A DNA stretch of 64,000 nt, from the NCBI RefSeq assembly GCF_017874235.1, contig NZ_JAGGLC010000001.1, positions 1 to 64,000 of the forward strand. The letters run 5' to 3'. This DNA comes from Halolamina salifodinae (GTDB lineage Archaea; Halobacteriota; Halobacteria; Halobacteriales; Haloferacaceae). A program made the translations under genes and the position numbers. Of the stretch, positions 8,769-17,521 are shown in pieces (within the stretch, counting starts at the first letter, position 1; every line of letters begins with the position of its first letter). The notes beneath the pieces are model-generated. The model was not told the DNA's origin and made no database searches. It was given only the letters and a program-made list of their open reading frames with translations.

Positions 8769-8980
8769 GCTGACCATCCCCCCATCCAGACGCCCCAGCC
8801 TCGCTGGGTGAAGACGGCGAAGACGGCCGCAGCCAGCACCATCCAGCCGATGTGCCACCAGAGCCACACTGGCAACCCGACGACGACGGTCGAGACGTCC
8901 CAGAGGAACCACGGGATGGCCAGCGCCAACAGGAGCGCGAACACGGCGACCCAAACGAACGAATCAGTTCGACCCGGCAT
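8765..8980 (-). CDS. DUF3311-type small membrane partner of the symporter
   Basis: 71 residues with two transmembrane helices (VFALLLALAIPWFLW and GWMVLAAAVFAVF). Small proteins of this type are regularly encoded just before SSS symporters in haloarchaea and some bacteria and are presumed accessory subunits. It overlaps the symporter start by 4 bp. The AT-richer region 8981-9080 upstream probably holds the operon promoter. Confidence 0.75.
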   Translation of the reverse strand: MPGRTDSFVWVAVFALLLALAIPWFLWDVSTVVVGLPVWLWWHIGWMVLAAAVFAVFTQRGWGVWMGGWSA

Positions 8981-9171
8981 AGTGGACGCGTGTTCTGACC
9001 GACACGTGAAAATAGTGGCGGAGAAGCAAACAAGAAGAGCGTTCGAAGAGAATTCTTCTTCATTAATGCGGCACCGGGATCGGTTGGGATCAGAATCGAC
9101 GGACTGCGGCGGGAGCGTCGACGACGCTGACGCTACAGGGCGTCGAAAAGCAGCAGAAAACGGGCGCGGAC

Positions 9172-10212
9172 CTAGTCGTCGGCTTCGGTGCGCTCCGCGC
9201 GCGGAATCGTCACGTCGGGGAGGTTCGCCTCGATCTGTTCGCGGCGGTCCGCGAACTTCCCGGGCAGCACGAGTCGACCGCCCAGATCCTCGAGCGGTTC
9301 GTCGGTGTCGTAGCCCGGGCCGTTGGTCGCGAGTTCGAACAGCACGCCGGCGTGCTCGCGGAAGTAGACCGAGCGGAACCAGTGGCGGTCGATCTGCTGG
9401 GTCGGGTTGAGTCCGCGCGAGCGAACGGCCGTGCGCATCGCCTCCTGATCCGCGTCGCTGGGCGTCTGGAACGCGACGTGGTGGACTGTCCCATGGCCGT
9501 TCCGGCCGCCCTGAATCGTCGGCACCACGTCGACGTACTTCCCGACCGGCCCTTCGGCGGCAAAGCGGGTGCGCTGGTCACCCGGCGTGTCGCCCTCGGC
9601 CTCCTCGGTGCCGACGTTCTCGAACCCCATCGTCTCCAGTAGCTCCTCGGTCGGGTCCGGGTCGGCCAGCCAGAGCGTCACCGAGTGGAAGCCGCGGATT
9701 GCGGCGTCCGCCGGGACGAACTCCGTCCACGCTGTCGTCGGGTCGTCGTCGCCGATGTCGCTCTCGATCAGTTCCACGGGGAGGCCGTCGGGGTCACGGA
9801 ACGGGAGGACTGTCTCTGCTCGCGGCTGATCGCCGCTCGCTTTTTCCGAGGCGCTCCGCGCCTCGCCGCCGAACCGCTCGACGCGGTCGTCGTAGTCGAC
9901 GCCGTGCTCGTCGAAGCGCTCCTCCCAGAACTCGAGGCTCCCCTCGGGCACGCGAAAGCCCACACGGGAGACCTGCCCGGAGCCGACCTTCCCCTGGGGC
10001 AGATCCTCCCACGGGAAGAACGTCATGCTCGTCCCCGGCGTCCCCTCGGCGTCACCGAAGAAGAAGTGGTACGTGCCCGGGTCGTCCTGATTGATCGATC
10101 GCTTCACGAGGCGGAGCCCCAGCGTCTCGACCCAGAAGTCGAGGTTGCGCTGCGGGTCGCCGGCGACGCACGTGACGTGATGAATGCCCGGCGTCGGTGT
10201 TGGATCAGCCAT
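9172..10212 (-). CDS. VOC-family ring-cleaving dioxygenase (MhqO/PcpA-like)
   Basis: A 346-residue protein with two vicinal-oxygen-chelate halves. Likely metal ligands are the His in GIHHVTC (N-terminal half), FHSVTLW and VHHVAFQ, and the Glu in GVLFELATNGPGY. This resembles the Fe-dependent hydroquinone/ring-cleavage dioxygenase-like proteins related to MhqO and PcpA. Between the halves is a short Ser/Ala/Glu-rich insert (RSASEKASGD) whose DNA contains a perfect hairpin (9847-9865), suggesting a palindromic insertion tolerated in frame. The aromatic substrate is unknown. Confidence 0.82.
   Translation of the reverse strand: MADPTPTPGIHHVTCVAGDPQRNLDFWVETLGLRLVKRSINQDDPGTYHFFFGDAEGTPGTSMTFFPWEDLPQGKVGSGQVSRVGFRVPEGSLEFWEERFDEHGVDYDDRVERFGGEARSASEKASGDQPRAETVLPFRDPDGLPVELIESDIGDDDPTTAWTEFVPADAAIRGFHSVTLWLADPDPTEELLETMGFENVGTEEAEGDTPGDQRTRFAAEGPVGKYVDVVPTIQGGRNGHGTVHHVAFQTPSDADQEAMRTAVRSRGLNPTQQIDRHWFRSVYFREHAGVLFELATNGPGYDTDEPLEDLGGRLVLPGKFADRREQIEANLPDVTIPRAERTEADD
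9847..9865. repeat. Hairpin with a three-base loop inside the dioxygenase gene
   Basis: CGAGGCGC, loop TCC, GCGCCTCG (8-bp stem) in the linker-encoding part of the VOC dioxygenase gene. A weaker inverted repeat lies just before it. Confidence 0.45.
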
Positions 10213-10294
10213 ACCCCTCGTAGGCGCTGGAGGAACTTGAGTGCGCGCTGACGTGGGTGTTACTTGGGGGCGCCGACAGAGGTGTTAGATCGAA

Positions 10295-10320
10295 GATAGT
10301 TCCGGGCGGATTCGAACCGC
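10295..10320. repeat. Detached copy of the tRNA-Gln 3' end
   Basis: 26 bases identical to 10394-10419, the acceptor and T-arm 3' part of tRNA-Gln, lie 99 bp beyond the tRNA 3' end. Two further T-loop-like fragments (TTCGAA, GATTCGAG) sit in between. A 65-codon open frame covers this region, but it only reads through the repeats and is not a gene. Confidence 0.8.
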
Positions 10321-10395
10321 GAGGACTCGAATCCTCTCGTCCTCTGGGTTCGAACCGTGAGGACTATCCGCTCGTCACGTTCGTTCCTCGCAGGA

Positions 10396-10498
10396 TAGTT
10401 CCGGGCGGATTCGAACCGCCGTCATGGGCTTTCCCTCGTGCCAGATCGAACTGAACACGTCCAAAGGCCCATATGATTGGCCACTACACCACGGAACT
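10396..10498 (-). tRNA. tRNA-Gln(UUG) with a 30-nt intron
   Basis: A 103-nt gene. The acceptor arms AGTTCCG/CGGAACT pair over 7 bp with discriminator A. The anticodon stem TGGGC/GCCCA encloses a loop reading C-T-TTG-G, then an intron, then A. The intron is 10431-10460 (30 nt), at the canonical position after base 37. The T arm is GGCGG-TTCGAATC-CGCC. A tRNA-Gln(UUG) intron of similar size is known in Haloferax volcanii. The mature tRNA is 73 nt without CCA. Part of the 3' end is duplicated at 10295-10320. Confidence 0.9.
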
Positions 10499-10540
10499 GC
10501 ACTCGAAGCAAGCAGCGCGCCGTACAAGAGTATTACCGTC

Positions 10541-10975
10541 TCAGTCCGACCCCTGCTCGCACGTCCCCGCGAGGTAGCAACACGCGTCGGCCTCGGCGTC
10601 GAAACAGTCCGGACACTCCTCGGCGCGGTCGATGATCGTGTCGAGTCGGTCCGCGACCGTCTCGTCGATCACCGACTCCAGTTGGCGGGCCTCCTCGCGG
10701 AACTCCTCGACGCTGAGCACGTTCGCGAGGAAGCGCTCGATGATGCAGTACGTTTGGAGCGCGCTCTCCGCGCGGGCGATTCCCTCGTCAGTCAGGGAGA
10801 CGCCCTTGTACTTCTCGTGTTCGGCCAGCCCGCGCTCTTCGAGTTTGCCGATCATCTCGTTGGCGCTGGCGGGGCTCACGTCGAGCGAGTCCGCGACCCG
10901 GCCGGTGGCGGCGGGGCCGTCGTCCGTGCGCTGGACCAGGTAGATGGCTTTCAGATACTGATTGGCCGTGTTCAT
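10541..10975 (-). CDS. DtxR/MntR-family metal-dependent transcription regulator
   Basis: 144 residues. The N-terminal winged helix-turn-helix (QYLKAIYLVQ ... VSPASANEMIGKLEERGLAEHE) and the following dimerisation/metal-binding helices (YCIIERFLANVL, EEFREEARQLES) match DtxR-family repressors such as haloarchaeal SirR/Idr. The C-terminus is Cys-rich (CPDC, CC, GTC), as in SirR-type proteins, and may form an extra metal site. The start overlaps the stop of the ferritin-like gene (ATGA), which points to a joint role in Fe or Mn homeostasis; autoregulation is likely. Confidence 0.87.
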   Translation of the reverse strand: MNTANQYLKAIYLVQRTDDGPAATGRVADSLDVSPASANEMIGKLEERGLAEHEKYKGVSLTDEGIARAESALQTYCIIERFLANVLSVEEFREEARQLESVIDETVADRLDTIIDRAEECPDCFDAEADACCYLAGTCEQGSD

Positions 10976-11469
10976 TCGCGAGCCTCCATGATCCGGGTCA
11001 CTTCCTCGACGCCCTCGGCCTCGTCGTCGCGGATCTCCGTCAGCACGGCGATCACGCGCTCGCGGTCGACCGAGAACGCCGCGTCGCTGGCCTCGATAGC
11101 GTCGATCAGGTCGTCGTAGAACTTGTAGGCCGTCTCCTCGTTACAGAGCTGATCGTACAGCACGCCGTCGAAGTCCTCGGGCTTGGTGCGGCCGTAGCGG
11201 GCCTCGACGAGCGCCTCGACGTCCTCGAAGGGGATCGACTCGGCGTCGAGTTCGTCGACGAGTTCCTCCAGTTGCTCGCGGTGGCGGGCCGACTCCTCGG
11301 CGGCGTCCTCGAGCAGGGCCTCCACGTCGGCTTCGAGGTCGCGATCCTCCTCCGCGAGACTCTGGTAGTGGCGATACGCGCGCGCCTCGACGACCTCCTC
11401 CAGCACCACCCCGATCTGGAGCAGGCGGGCGAGCTGGTGGTCGGAGTCGACCCGCTGGTCGACGCTCAC
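10972..11469 (-). CDS. Ferritin-like domain protein
   Basis: A 165-residue, all-helical, very acidic protein. Candidate di-iron ligands are the Glu residues of VVLEEVVEARAY, the EESARHREQ motif in the next helix and NEETAYKFY further on; this order fits a ferritin-like four-helix bundle. The GTG at 11469 gives the family-like start and lies just downstream of the divergent promoter region shared with the MFS gene. It is followed by, and overlaps, the DtxR-type regulator gene, suggesting iron storage or redox handling under metal control. Confidence 0.75.
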   Translation of the reverse strand: MSVDQRVDSDHQLARLLQIGVVLEEVVEARAYRHYQSLAEEDRDLEADVEALLEDAAEESARHREQLEELVDELDAESIPFEDVEALVEARYGRTKPEDFDGVLYDQLCNEETAYKFYDDLIDAIEASDAAFSVDRERVIAVLTEIRDDEAEGVEEVTRIMEARE

Positions 11470-11608
11470 CGCGACCACCCTCCGCTGGCGACCGGTACCG
11501 TCCTCATCAGTCCCGACTGGGTGAGGGAGGGACTTAAGCCCGGCCCTTCGCGGGGTGGGGTCGGCCGAACCCGGAAGTCGGAAGCCCACCGAGTCCGAAC
11601 GACCCCGC

Positions 11609-12820
11609 GTGTCCTCCCGCGACCGGACCGCACTCGCACTCGTCGTCTGGGCGGTGATGCTCTCCCAGACGCTGCTCTACCCCGGGGTCGACCGGCTGGT
11701 GGCCGCGATGGGGCTCGGAAGCGGGAACTATCTCGACGCGAGCACGTGGTTCCTCGCCGCGGAGTTCGCCGCGTTCGCACTCGCCGCGGGCGTGTGGGGC
11801 GCCGCCAGCGACACCGTCGGCCGGCGGATTCCGTTCGTCGCCGGCGGCGCCGTGCTGGGCGCGGTGGGCTACGGCGTGCTCGCGCTGCTCGGCCCGACGC
11901 AGCCGGCGTTCTGGCTCGTGCTCCTCGTTCGGTTCCTGCAGGGCGCTGCCACTGTCGGCGCGTTCTCGCTCGCGATGTCGATGCTGGCGGACCTTGGGGA
12001 GGGGAACGGCCGGAACATGGGAGCCGCCGGCATCGCTATCGGCCTCGGAACCGCGCTGGGTGCGCCCCTCGGTGGCCAACTCTACTCGGTCGGCCCGTTC
12101 GTCCCGCTCTGGACCGGCGCGGGCCTGCTCGTCTGTGTCGGCGCCGCGACGCTGCTGGTCGCCGACCGCGCTCCGGCGGGAGAACACGAGGGGTTCCGCG
12201 AAGCCATCGGCGCGCTCCGGCGGACCCCCTCACTGGCGGTCCCGTTCGCCTTCGGCTTCGCCGACCGCATGACTGCGGGCTTCTTCGCGCTGGTCGGCAC
12301 CGTCTACTTCCGGACCGCGTTCGAACTCTCGCCCGCAGAGACGGGACTCACGCTGGCGCTGTTTTTCGCCCCCTTCGGCCTGCTCCAGTACCCCTTCGGC
12401 CGGCTCTCGGACCGCTTCGGCCGGACCGTCCCCATCGTCGTCGGTTCGGCGTTCTACGGGGTCGTCGTACTCGGAATCGGCGCCGCAGAGGGGTGGTTCC
12501 CGTCCCGGGACGACGCGCTGTTTGCCGTCCAGTTCGGCATGGTCGCCGTCGGCGTGCTCGGCGCGCTGATGGCGCCGGCAACGATGGCGCTGGTCGTCGA
12601 CCTCGCGCCGACGGGCGAGCGCGGCGTCGCGCTCGCGGGGTTCAACATCGCCGGCAGTCTGGGCTTCCTCGCGGGCGTCGTCGGCGGGGGACTGATCGCG
12701 GATGACTTCGGGTATCCCGCCGCCTTCGGCTTCGCCGGCGGCGCCGAGATCCTGCTGGCGCTGGTGGCGATCCCGGCGTTCCTCAGGCTCCAGATCGAGC
12801 GCGAGAAGCTGTTCAGCTAG
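11609..12820 (+). CDS. MFS transporter
   Basis: A 403-residue, 12-helix major facilitator. The helix 2-3 loop has GAASDTVGRRIPF, the MFS signature, and the equivalent in the second half is GRLSDRFGRTVPI. The substrate is unknown; the family includes drug and metabolite exporters. GTG at 11609 is chosen because it immediately precedes the basic head and first helix; another in-frame GTG at 11555 would add 18 unstructured residues. A CTTAAG sequence near 11533 may be the TATA element. Confidence 0.85.
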   Translation: MSSRDRTALALVVWAVMLSQTLLYPGVDRLVAAMGLGSGNYLDASTWFLAAEFAAFALAAGVWGAASDTVGRRIPFVAGGAVLGAVGYGVLALLGPTQPAFWLVLLVRFLQGAATVGAFSLAMSMLADLGEGNGRNMGAAGIAIGLGTALGAPLGGQLYSVGPFVPLWTGAGLLVCVGAATLLVADRAPAGEHEGFREAIGALRRTPSLAVPFAFGFADRMTAGFFALVGTVYFRTAFELSPAETGLTLALFFAPFGLLQYPFGRLSDRFGRTVPIVVGSAFYGVVVLGIGAAEGWFPSRDDALFAVQFGMVAVGVLGALMAPATMALVVDLAPTGERGVALAGFNIAGSLGFLAGVVGGGLIADDFGYPAAFGFAGGAEILLALVAIPAFLRLQIEREKLFS

Positions 12821-12867
12821 GCAGCCGGTACCGTTACCCGACGCGGTCGTGATGTTCACGAGGAGTC

Positions 12868-13590
12868 GTGAACGAGCCAGCGACCATCCTCGGCAGCCTC
12901 CTGCTCCTGAGCCTGCTTTCCGCGAGCGGCGCCCTCCTGATCGCGTTTGCGGGCGGCAATCTCGATGCGTGGCAGCGCTACCTGACACCGCTCTCGGCCG
13001 GGGTGATCTTCGGCGGCGCGCTGGTCCACCTGATCCCGCATTTCGCCGCCGAGTTCGGGTTCAGCCAGCGGGCAGGGCTGCTCGCCGGCCTCGGGGTCGC
13101 CGGGTCGTACGTGCTCGAGGAGGCGGTCCACCGGCGCTCCCGCGACCGCAAGTACGAGGCGTTCTCCGCGACGCTCGTGGTCGGCGACGGGATCCACAAC
13201 GTCGTCGACGGAATCGTCGTCGCGAGCGGGTTCTACGCCTCGCCCTCGGTCGGGATGGCGGCGACGCTCTCGGTCGGGGTCCACAAGATCCCGAAGGAAC
13301 TCGGCGATTTCGGCGCACTGCTCCAGGCCGGGATCGACGAGTGGCGCGCGGTCGGGATCAACGTCCTCACCAACCTCTTTGGCTTCGCCGGGGCCGTCGC
13401 CGTGATCCAGTTCGCCGCGGTCGAGGGCGTGATGACGGTGCTGCTCCCGCTGGCTATCGGGAACTTCCTCTACGTCGCCGGAGCCGACCTACTGCCGGAG
13501 GTCCGGGCGGGCAGCGCGGCGACGACGACCCAACTCGGCGCGCTGCTCGTCGGGATCGGGGCGATGTATCTGATTACGCTGATCGTCTGA
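12868..13590 (+). CDS. ZIP-family metal transporter
   Basis: A 240-residue membrane protein with about eight helices that moves divalent metal (Zn, Fe or Mn) into the cytosol. The paired ZIP motifs are clear: GIHNVVDGIVV in helix 4 and GVHKIPKELGD in helix 5, supplying the binuclear metal-site His, Asn, Asp and Glu. The intervening loop is short and carries RRSRDRKYE rather than a His-rich stretch. The start is GTG at 12868. It follows the MFS gene by 47 bp, with the sufD stop convergent on the other side. Confidence 0.88.
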   Translation: MNEPATILGSLLLLSLLSASGALLIAFAGGNLDAWQRYLTPLSAGVIFGGALVHLIPHFAAEFGFSQRAGLLAGLGVAGSYVLEEAVHRRSRDRKYEAFSATLVVGDGIHNVVDGIVVASGFYASPSVGMAATLSVGVHKIPKELGDFGALLQAGIDEWRAVGINVLTNLFGFAGAVAVIQFAAVEGVMTVLLPLAIGNFLYVAGADLLPEVRAGSAATTTQLGALLVGIGAMYLITLIV

Positions 13591-13680
13591 GCGTCGCTGG
13601 AGAAGTGACTGGAAATAGTGGAGAACGGAGAACCGCAGAGAGAGAAGCGCGGCGTGAGCCGCGGCCGCGTCGGAGACCGC

Positions 13681-14928
13681 TTACGCGAGGCGTTCCTGCA
13701 CGAGCGCCTCGACATCGTCGCGGAACTCCTCGACTGCGATCTCCTCGAGGACGGGCACGAAGAAGCCCTCCACGAGCATGTTCCGGGCCTGATCCGGGCT
13801 GATGCCCCGGGAGGTCATGTAGAACATGTCCTGCTGGTCGACCTGCCCGACCGTCGCGGAGTGGCTGGCCTCGGTGTCGTGGTTCTTGATGATCAGCTTC
13901 GGCGAGGCGTCGGCCTCGCTCTCGTCTGAGAGCATCAGGGTGTTCTCACGCTGGTAGGATGAGGTGTCCCAGGCGTCGCGGCCGACGTCCTGAACGCCCT
14001 CGTACACCGAGCGGGCCGTGTCGTCGAGCACGCCGCGGGTCACGAGGTCCGCGGTGGTGTGCTCGGCGTTGTGCCAGACGCGCGCGTTCACGTCGAAGTG
14101 CTGGTCCTCGTGGCCGAAGAAGGAGCCCACGATCTGGGACTCGCTGCCCTCGCCGTTGAGTTCCGTCTCGACGTCGGATCGCGTGATCTGGGTGCCGAAG
14201 TTGCCCTCGATCCAGTTGATCGTGGCGTGGTCCCCGGCGATGCCGTGCTTGAGCGTGTAGCAGTAGGCGTCCTCCGAGAGGTCCTGCAGCGACCCGAACT
14301 GGACGTTCGAGTTCGTGCCCGCAGCGACTTCGACGAGGTTGCTGAAGTAGCGCCCCTCGTCGTCCGCGGCCGGGCCCTCGTCCTCGCCGGTTGCCGTCAC
14401 CGGCGAGCCTTCGTCGCCGATGGCCTCCAGAATCGTGACGGACGCGCTCTCCTCGGTCACCACGAGCGTGTGGCTGAACAGGGAGTCCGAGCGCATCTCG
14501 GTTCGGATCTTCACGTCCTCGGCGTCGACGCCCTCGGGGACGTAGATCAGCGTGCCGGTCGTGAACAGCGCCGCCGACAGCGCGGTGAGGTAGTTGCTCT
14601 GCGGGTCGAGGGTTGCGCCGAGTTCCTCACGGATGAGGTCCTCGTGCTCGTCGAGCGCGGTCTCGAAGTCGAGGACTTCGACGCCCTCGGCCGTGACGCG
14701 CTCGGTCTCGTCGGACTGGTTCAGCGGGTCGACGAGACTGTCGAACTGTAGGTCGGTGAGGTTCGTCCACCGACGCCCGGGCGTCTGGATGACGTCCGGC
14801 AGGTCGAGGTCGTCGAGCGAAGCGAGCGCCTCGAGGCGGCGCTCCAGCAGCCATTCGGGCTCGTCGCGGGCGTCCGAGAGCTCTCGGACGGTCTCCTCGG
14901 TGAGGCCCTGTTTGAGTGTCGCGCTCAT
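13681..14928 (-). CDS. sufD: SufD, Fe-S cluster assembly scaffold component
   Basis: A 415-residue SufBD-family beta-helix protein, the last gene of sufCBD. The N-terminal helical part (DARDEPEWLLERRLEAL) and the C-terminal core (RGISPDQARNMLVEGFF) match SufD. It forms the SufBC2D complex in which clusters are assembled in the cytosol; the shorter length and paralogy to the upstream gene identify it as SufD rather than SufB. Its ATG overlaps the SufB stop by one base (TAATG). A short acidic insert (GEDEGPAADDEG) reflects halophilic adaptation. Confidence 0.92.
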   Translation of the reverse strand: MSATLKQGLTEETVRELSDARDEPEWLLERRLEALASLDDLDLPDVIQTPGRRWTNLTDLQFDSLVDPLNQSDETERVTAEGVEVLDFETALDEHEDLIREELGATLDPQSNYLTALSAALFTTGTLIYVPEGVDAEDVKIRTEMRSDSLFSHTLVVTEESASVTILEAIGDEGSPVTATGEDEGPAADDEGRYFSNLVEVAAGTNSNVQFGSLQDLSEDAYCYTLKHGIAGDHATINWIEGNFGTQITRSDVETELNGEGSESQIVGSFFGHEDQHFDVNARVWHNAEHTTADLVTRGVLDDTARSVYEGVQDVGRDAWDTSSYQRENTLMLSDESEADASPKLIIKNHDTEASHSATVGQVDQQDMFYMTSRGISPDQARNMLVEGFFVPVLEEIAVEEFRDDVEALVQERLA

Positions 14929-16358
14929 TATCCGAGGCTCCCCTCCATCTCGAGTTCGACCAGTCGGTTCAGCTCCACGGCGTACTCGATGGGGAGCTCC
15001 TCCGTGATCGGCTCGATGAAGCCCGAGACGATCATCTGTTTGGCGTCGTCGTCGTCGAGTCCACGGGTCTGGAGGTAGAAGATGTCCTCGTCGCCGATCT
15101 TCCCCACCGTCGCCTCGTGGGCCACGTCGACCTTCGACTCGTTGATCTCCATGTACGGCATCGTGTCGGAGGTCGACTCGTTGTCGAACATCAGCGCGTC
15201 ACACTCGACGGCCGTCGAGGAGTTCTCGGCGCCGTCGGCGATGTGGACGAGACCGCGGTAGTTCGTGCGGCCGCCGTCCTTGCTGATCGACTTCGACTCG
15301 ATGGTCGACTTCGTGTCCGGGGCGTTGTGGTAGACCTTCGCACCGGTGTCGATGTTCTGGCCCTCGCCCGCGAACGCGATGGTGATGTGGTTGTCAGATG
15401 CACCGCGCCCCTTCAGCACCGTCGAGGGGTAGAGCATCGTCGCCTTCGAGCCCATCGAGCCCGAAATCCACTCCATGCGCCCGTCCTGCTCGACGAGCGC
15501 GCGCTTGGTGTTGAGGTTGTAGGTGTTCTTCGACCAGTTCTGCACGGTCGAGTACTGGACGTGGGCGTTCTCGCCGACGAACACTTCGACGCCGCCGGAG
15601 TGAAGGTTGAACGCGGAGTACTTCGGGGCCGAACAGCCCTCGATGTAGTGGACCTCCGAGCCCTCTTCGGCGATGATGAGCGTGTGCTCGAACTGGCCCA
15701 TCCCTTCCGTGTTCATCCGGAAGTACGCCTGCACGGGCATGTCGACCGTCACGTCCTCGGGGACGTAGACGAACGAGCCGCCCGACCAGATGGCGCCGTG
15801 AAGCGCCGCGAACTTGTTGTCGCTCGGGGGGACGCAGTTCGTCATGAAGTGCTCCTTGACGATCTCTTCGTGCTCCTGGACCGCCTGGTCCATGTTCATG
15901 AAGATGACGCCCTTGTCCTCCCACCGCTCCAGCATGTTCTGGTAGACGACTTCGGACTCGTACTGGGCGCCGACGCCCGAGAGGGCGTTCTTCTCGGCCT
16001 CCGGGATGCCCAGTTTGTCGAACGTGTCCTTGATGTCGTCCGGCAGGTCCGTCCAGTCATCGACGCCGCCGCGGGTCTCGATGTCCGGTCGGATGTACGG
16101 GACGATCTCGTTGATGTCCATCTCCGAGAGGTCAGGCTGGCCCGGCCAGTCGGTCGGCATCGGCATGGCCTGGAACTGCTTGAGCGCGCGCAGGCGGCGC
16201 TCGCGCATCCAGTCGGGCTCGTCCTTGTCGTCGGAGATCGCGTGGATCGTGTCCTCGGTCAGCCCTTTGTCCGCCGCGTAGGCGGCCTCGGAGTCCTTCT
16301 TGAAGTCGAAGCGCTCCTCGGTGTCGGTCTGTTGTAGGTGGTCCTGGTCTGAACTCAT
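14928..16358 (-). CDS. sufB: SufB, Fe-S cluster assembly scaffold
   Basis: A 476-residue SufB. It has the N-terminal DEPDWMRERRLRALKQF motif, the central EGCSAPKYSAFNLHSG segment containing a Cys used in cluster/sulfur transfer in SufB, and the C-terminal TRGLDDDDAKQMIVSGF motif. Together with SufC and SufD it builds Fe-S clusters and receives sulfur. It sits 3 bp after SufC and overlaps SufD by one base, so this is one operon. No sufS/sufU is adjacent. Confidence 0.95.
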   Translation of the reverse strand: MSSDQDHLQQTDTEERFDFKKDSEAAYAADKGLTEDTIHAISDDKDEPDWMRERRLRALKQFQAMPMPTDWPGQPDLSEMDINEIVPYIRPDIETRGGVDDWTDLPDDIKDTFDKLGIPEAEKNALSGVGAQYESEVVYQNMLERWEDKGVIFMNMDQAVQEHEEIVKEHFMTNCVPPSDNKFAALHGAIWSGGSFVYVPEDVTVDMPVQAYFRMNTEGMGQFEHTLIIAEEGSEVHYIEGCSAPKYSAFNLHSGGVEVFVGENAHVQYSTVQNWSKNTYNLNTKRALVEQDGRMEWISGSMGSKATMLYPSTVLKGRGASDNHITIAFAGEGQNIDTGAKVYHNAPDTKSTIESKSISKDGGRTNYRGLVHIADGAENSSTAVECDALMFDNESTSDTMPYMEINESKVDVAHEATVGKIGDEDIFYLQTRGLDDDDAKQMIVSGFIEPITEELPIEYAVELNRLVELEMEGSLG

Positions 16359-16361
16359 GGT

Positions 16362-17267
16362 TTAAGCCGTCTCGTAGACCTGCTCGCGCACCCAGTCGTA
16401 CCCTTTCTCCTCGAGCTTCTCGGCGAGCTCCGCGTCGCCGTCCATGACGACTTCGCCGTCGAGCATCACGTGGACCCGGTCGGGCTCCACGTAGTCGAGG
16501 ATCCGCTGGTAGTGGGTGATCTGCAGGACGCCGGTGCCCTGCTGGTCGCGCAGGCGTTCGATGCCCTGTGCCACGTCGCTGAGGCGGTCGATGTCGAGCC
16601 CCGAGTCGATCTCGTCGAGCACCGCGATGCTGGGCTCCAGGATCGCCGCCTGCAGCACTTCGTTCTGCTTTTTCTCGCCGCCGGAGAAGCCGGCGTTGAG
16701 GTAGCGCTGGGCGAACGACTCGTCCATGTCCAGCAGCTCCATCTTCTCGCTCAGGATCTGCTGGAACTCGGCGACGCCGACCTCGCCCTCGTCGGCGGGG
16801 CCCTCCATCGGGGAGGTCTCGTAGCCTTCTTCCTCGTCTTCGGCTTCCGCTGCTTCCTCGTCCTCGAAGAGCTCTGCTCGCTCCTCGAATTTGGCGTTGA
16901 GCGCCTGACGGAGGAAGTTCGTCATGGTGACGCCCTCGATCTCGGCGGGGTACTGGAACGCCAGGAAGATCCCCAGCGCGGCCCGCTCGTTGGGTTCGAG
17001 GTCGAGCAGGCTCCAGGACAGCTCGTCCTCGTCGGCGTCGACGTCCGCGACGTCCTCGTCGTCGAGGTGGAGCAGGATCTCACCCTCGGTCACTTCGTAG
17101 GCCGGGTGGCCGGCGATGACCTTGGCGGTCGTGGACTTCCCGGACCCGTTGGGGCCCATCAGCGCGTGGATCTCCCCGGACTCGACCGTCAGGTCGACCC
17201 CACGAAGGATGCGCTCTCCGTTCTCCGCGACTTGCGCGTGCAGATTGTTGATTTCGAGTGTGGCCAT
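16362..17267 (-). CDS. sufC: SufC, Fe-S cluster assembly ATPase
   Basis: A 301-residue ABC-type ATPase powering the SufBC2D scaffold. Walker A is GPNGSGKST, the signature is [10 protein letters not shown], Walker B is [12 protein letters not shown], and the switch His is in ITHYQR. About 250 residues is usual; the excess is an acidic insert in the helical subdomain ([19 protein letters not shown] and following), a halophile feature. It is first in the operon, so the promoter should lie in 17268-17420. Confidence 0.95.
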   Translation of the reverse strand: MATLEINNLHAQVAENGERILRGVDLTVESGEIHALMGPNGSGKSTTAKVIAGHPAYEVTEGEILLHLDDEDVADVDADEDELSWSLLDLEPNERAALGIFLAFQYPAEIEGVTMTNFLRQALNAKFEERAELFEDEEAAEAEDEEEGYETSPMEGPADEGEVGVAEFQQILSEKMELLDMDESFAQRYLNAGFSGGEKKQNEVLQAAILEPSIAVLDEIDSGLDIDRLSDVAQGIERLRDQQGTGVLQITHYQRILDYVEPDRVHVMLDGEVVMDGDAELAEKLEEKGYDWVREQVYETA

Positions 17268-17521
17268 TCGTAGCTCGTACCTCTACCTCGGCTCGTTACA
17301 CCCATGAACGTTACGCATCACCCCCCGAGGTGTTTTTTGATCCGAAAGATTTCTTCGCAGTTCCGGAATCCCTCCACGTGGCACGGTTCCCGCGGGAGAT
17401 GGTGCCTACAGTACGAAAAGTCGGCGTTCGGTGGACCCACGCCCTATCCAAATAGGGGGTCAGATCTACTGTTCAGTCCCACCCGAAAGGCGTTTCCCGA
17501 CTCGGACCGCGAGTGTTCCCG
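17268..17521. other. Divergent intergenic region between sufC and the YYY membrane protein gene
   Basis: 254 bases without a gene. It is noticeably more AT-rich than its surroundings around 17320-17365 (runs of T, then GATCCGAAAGATTTC), as expected for the suf promoter on the minus strand. I could not settle a single TATA box. Confidence 0.45.

Noticed and set aside
10257..10454. 65-codon open frame starting at GTG
   Set aside because: It runs through the duplicated tRNA end and into the tRNA-Gln gene on the opposite strand.
10295..10498. An integrated plasmid or virus between att sites
   Set aside because: Only about 75 bp lie between the copies, and no integrase or phage gene is in the window.
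14916..16337. Long open frame antisense to sufB
   Set aside because: High GC with G/C in third codon positions opens antisense frames; the protein is low in family motifs and sufB is unmistakable.
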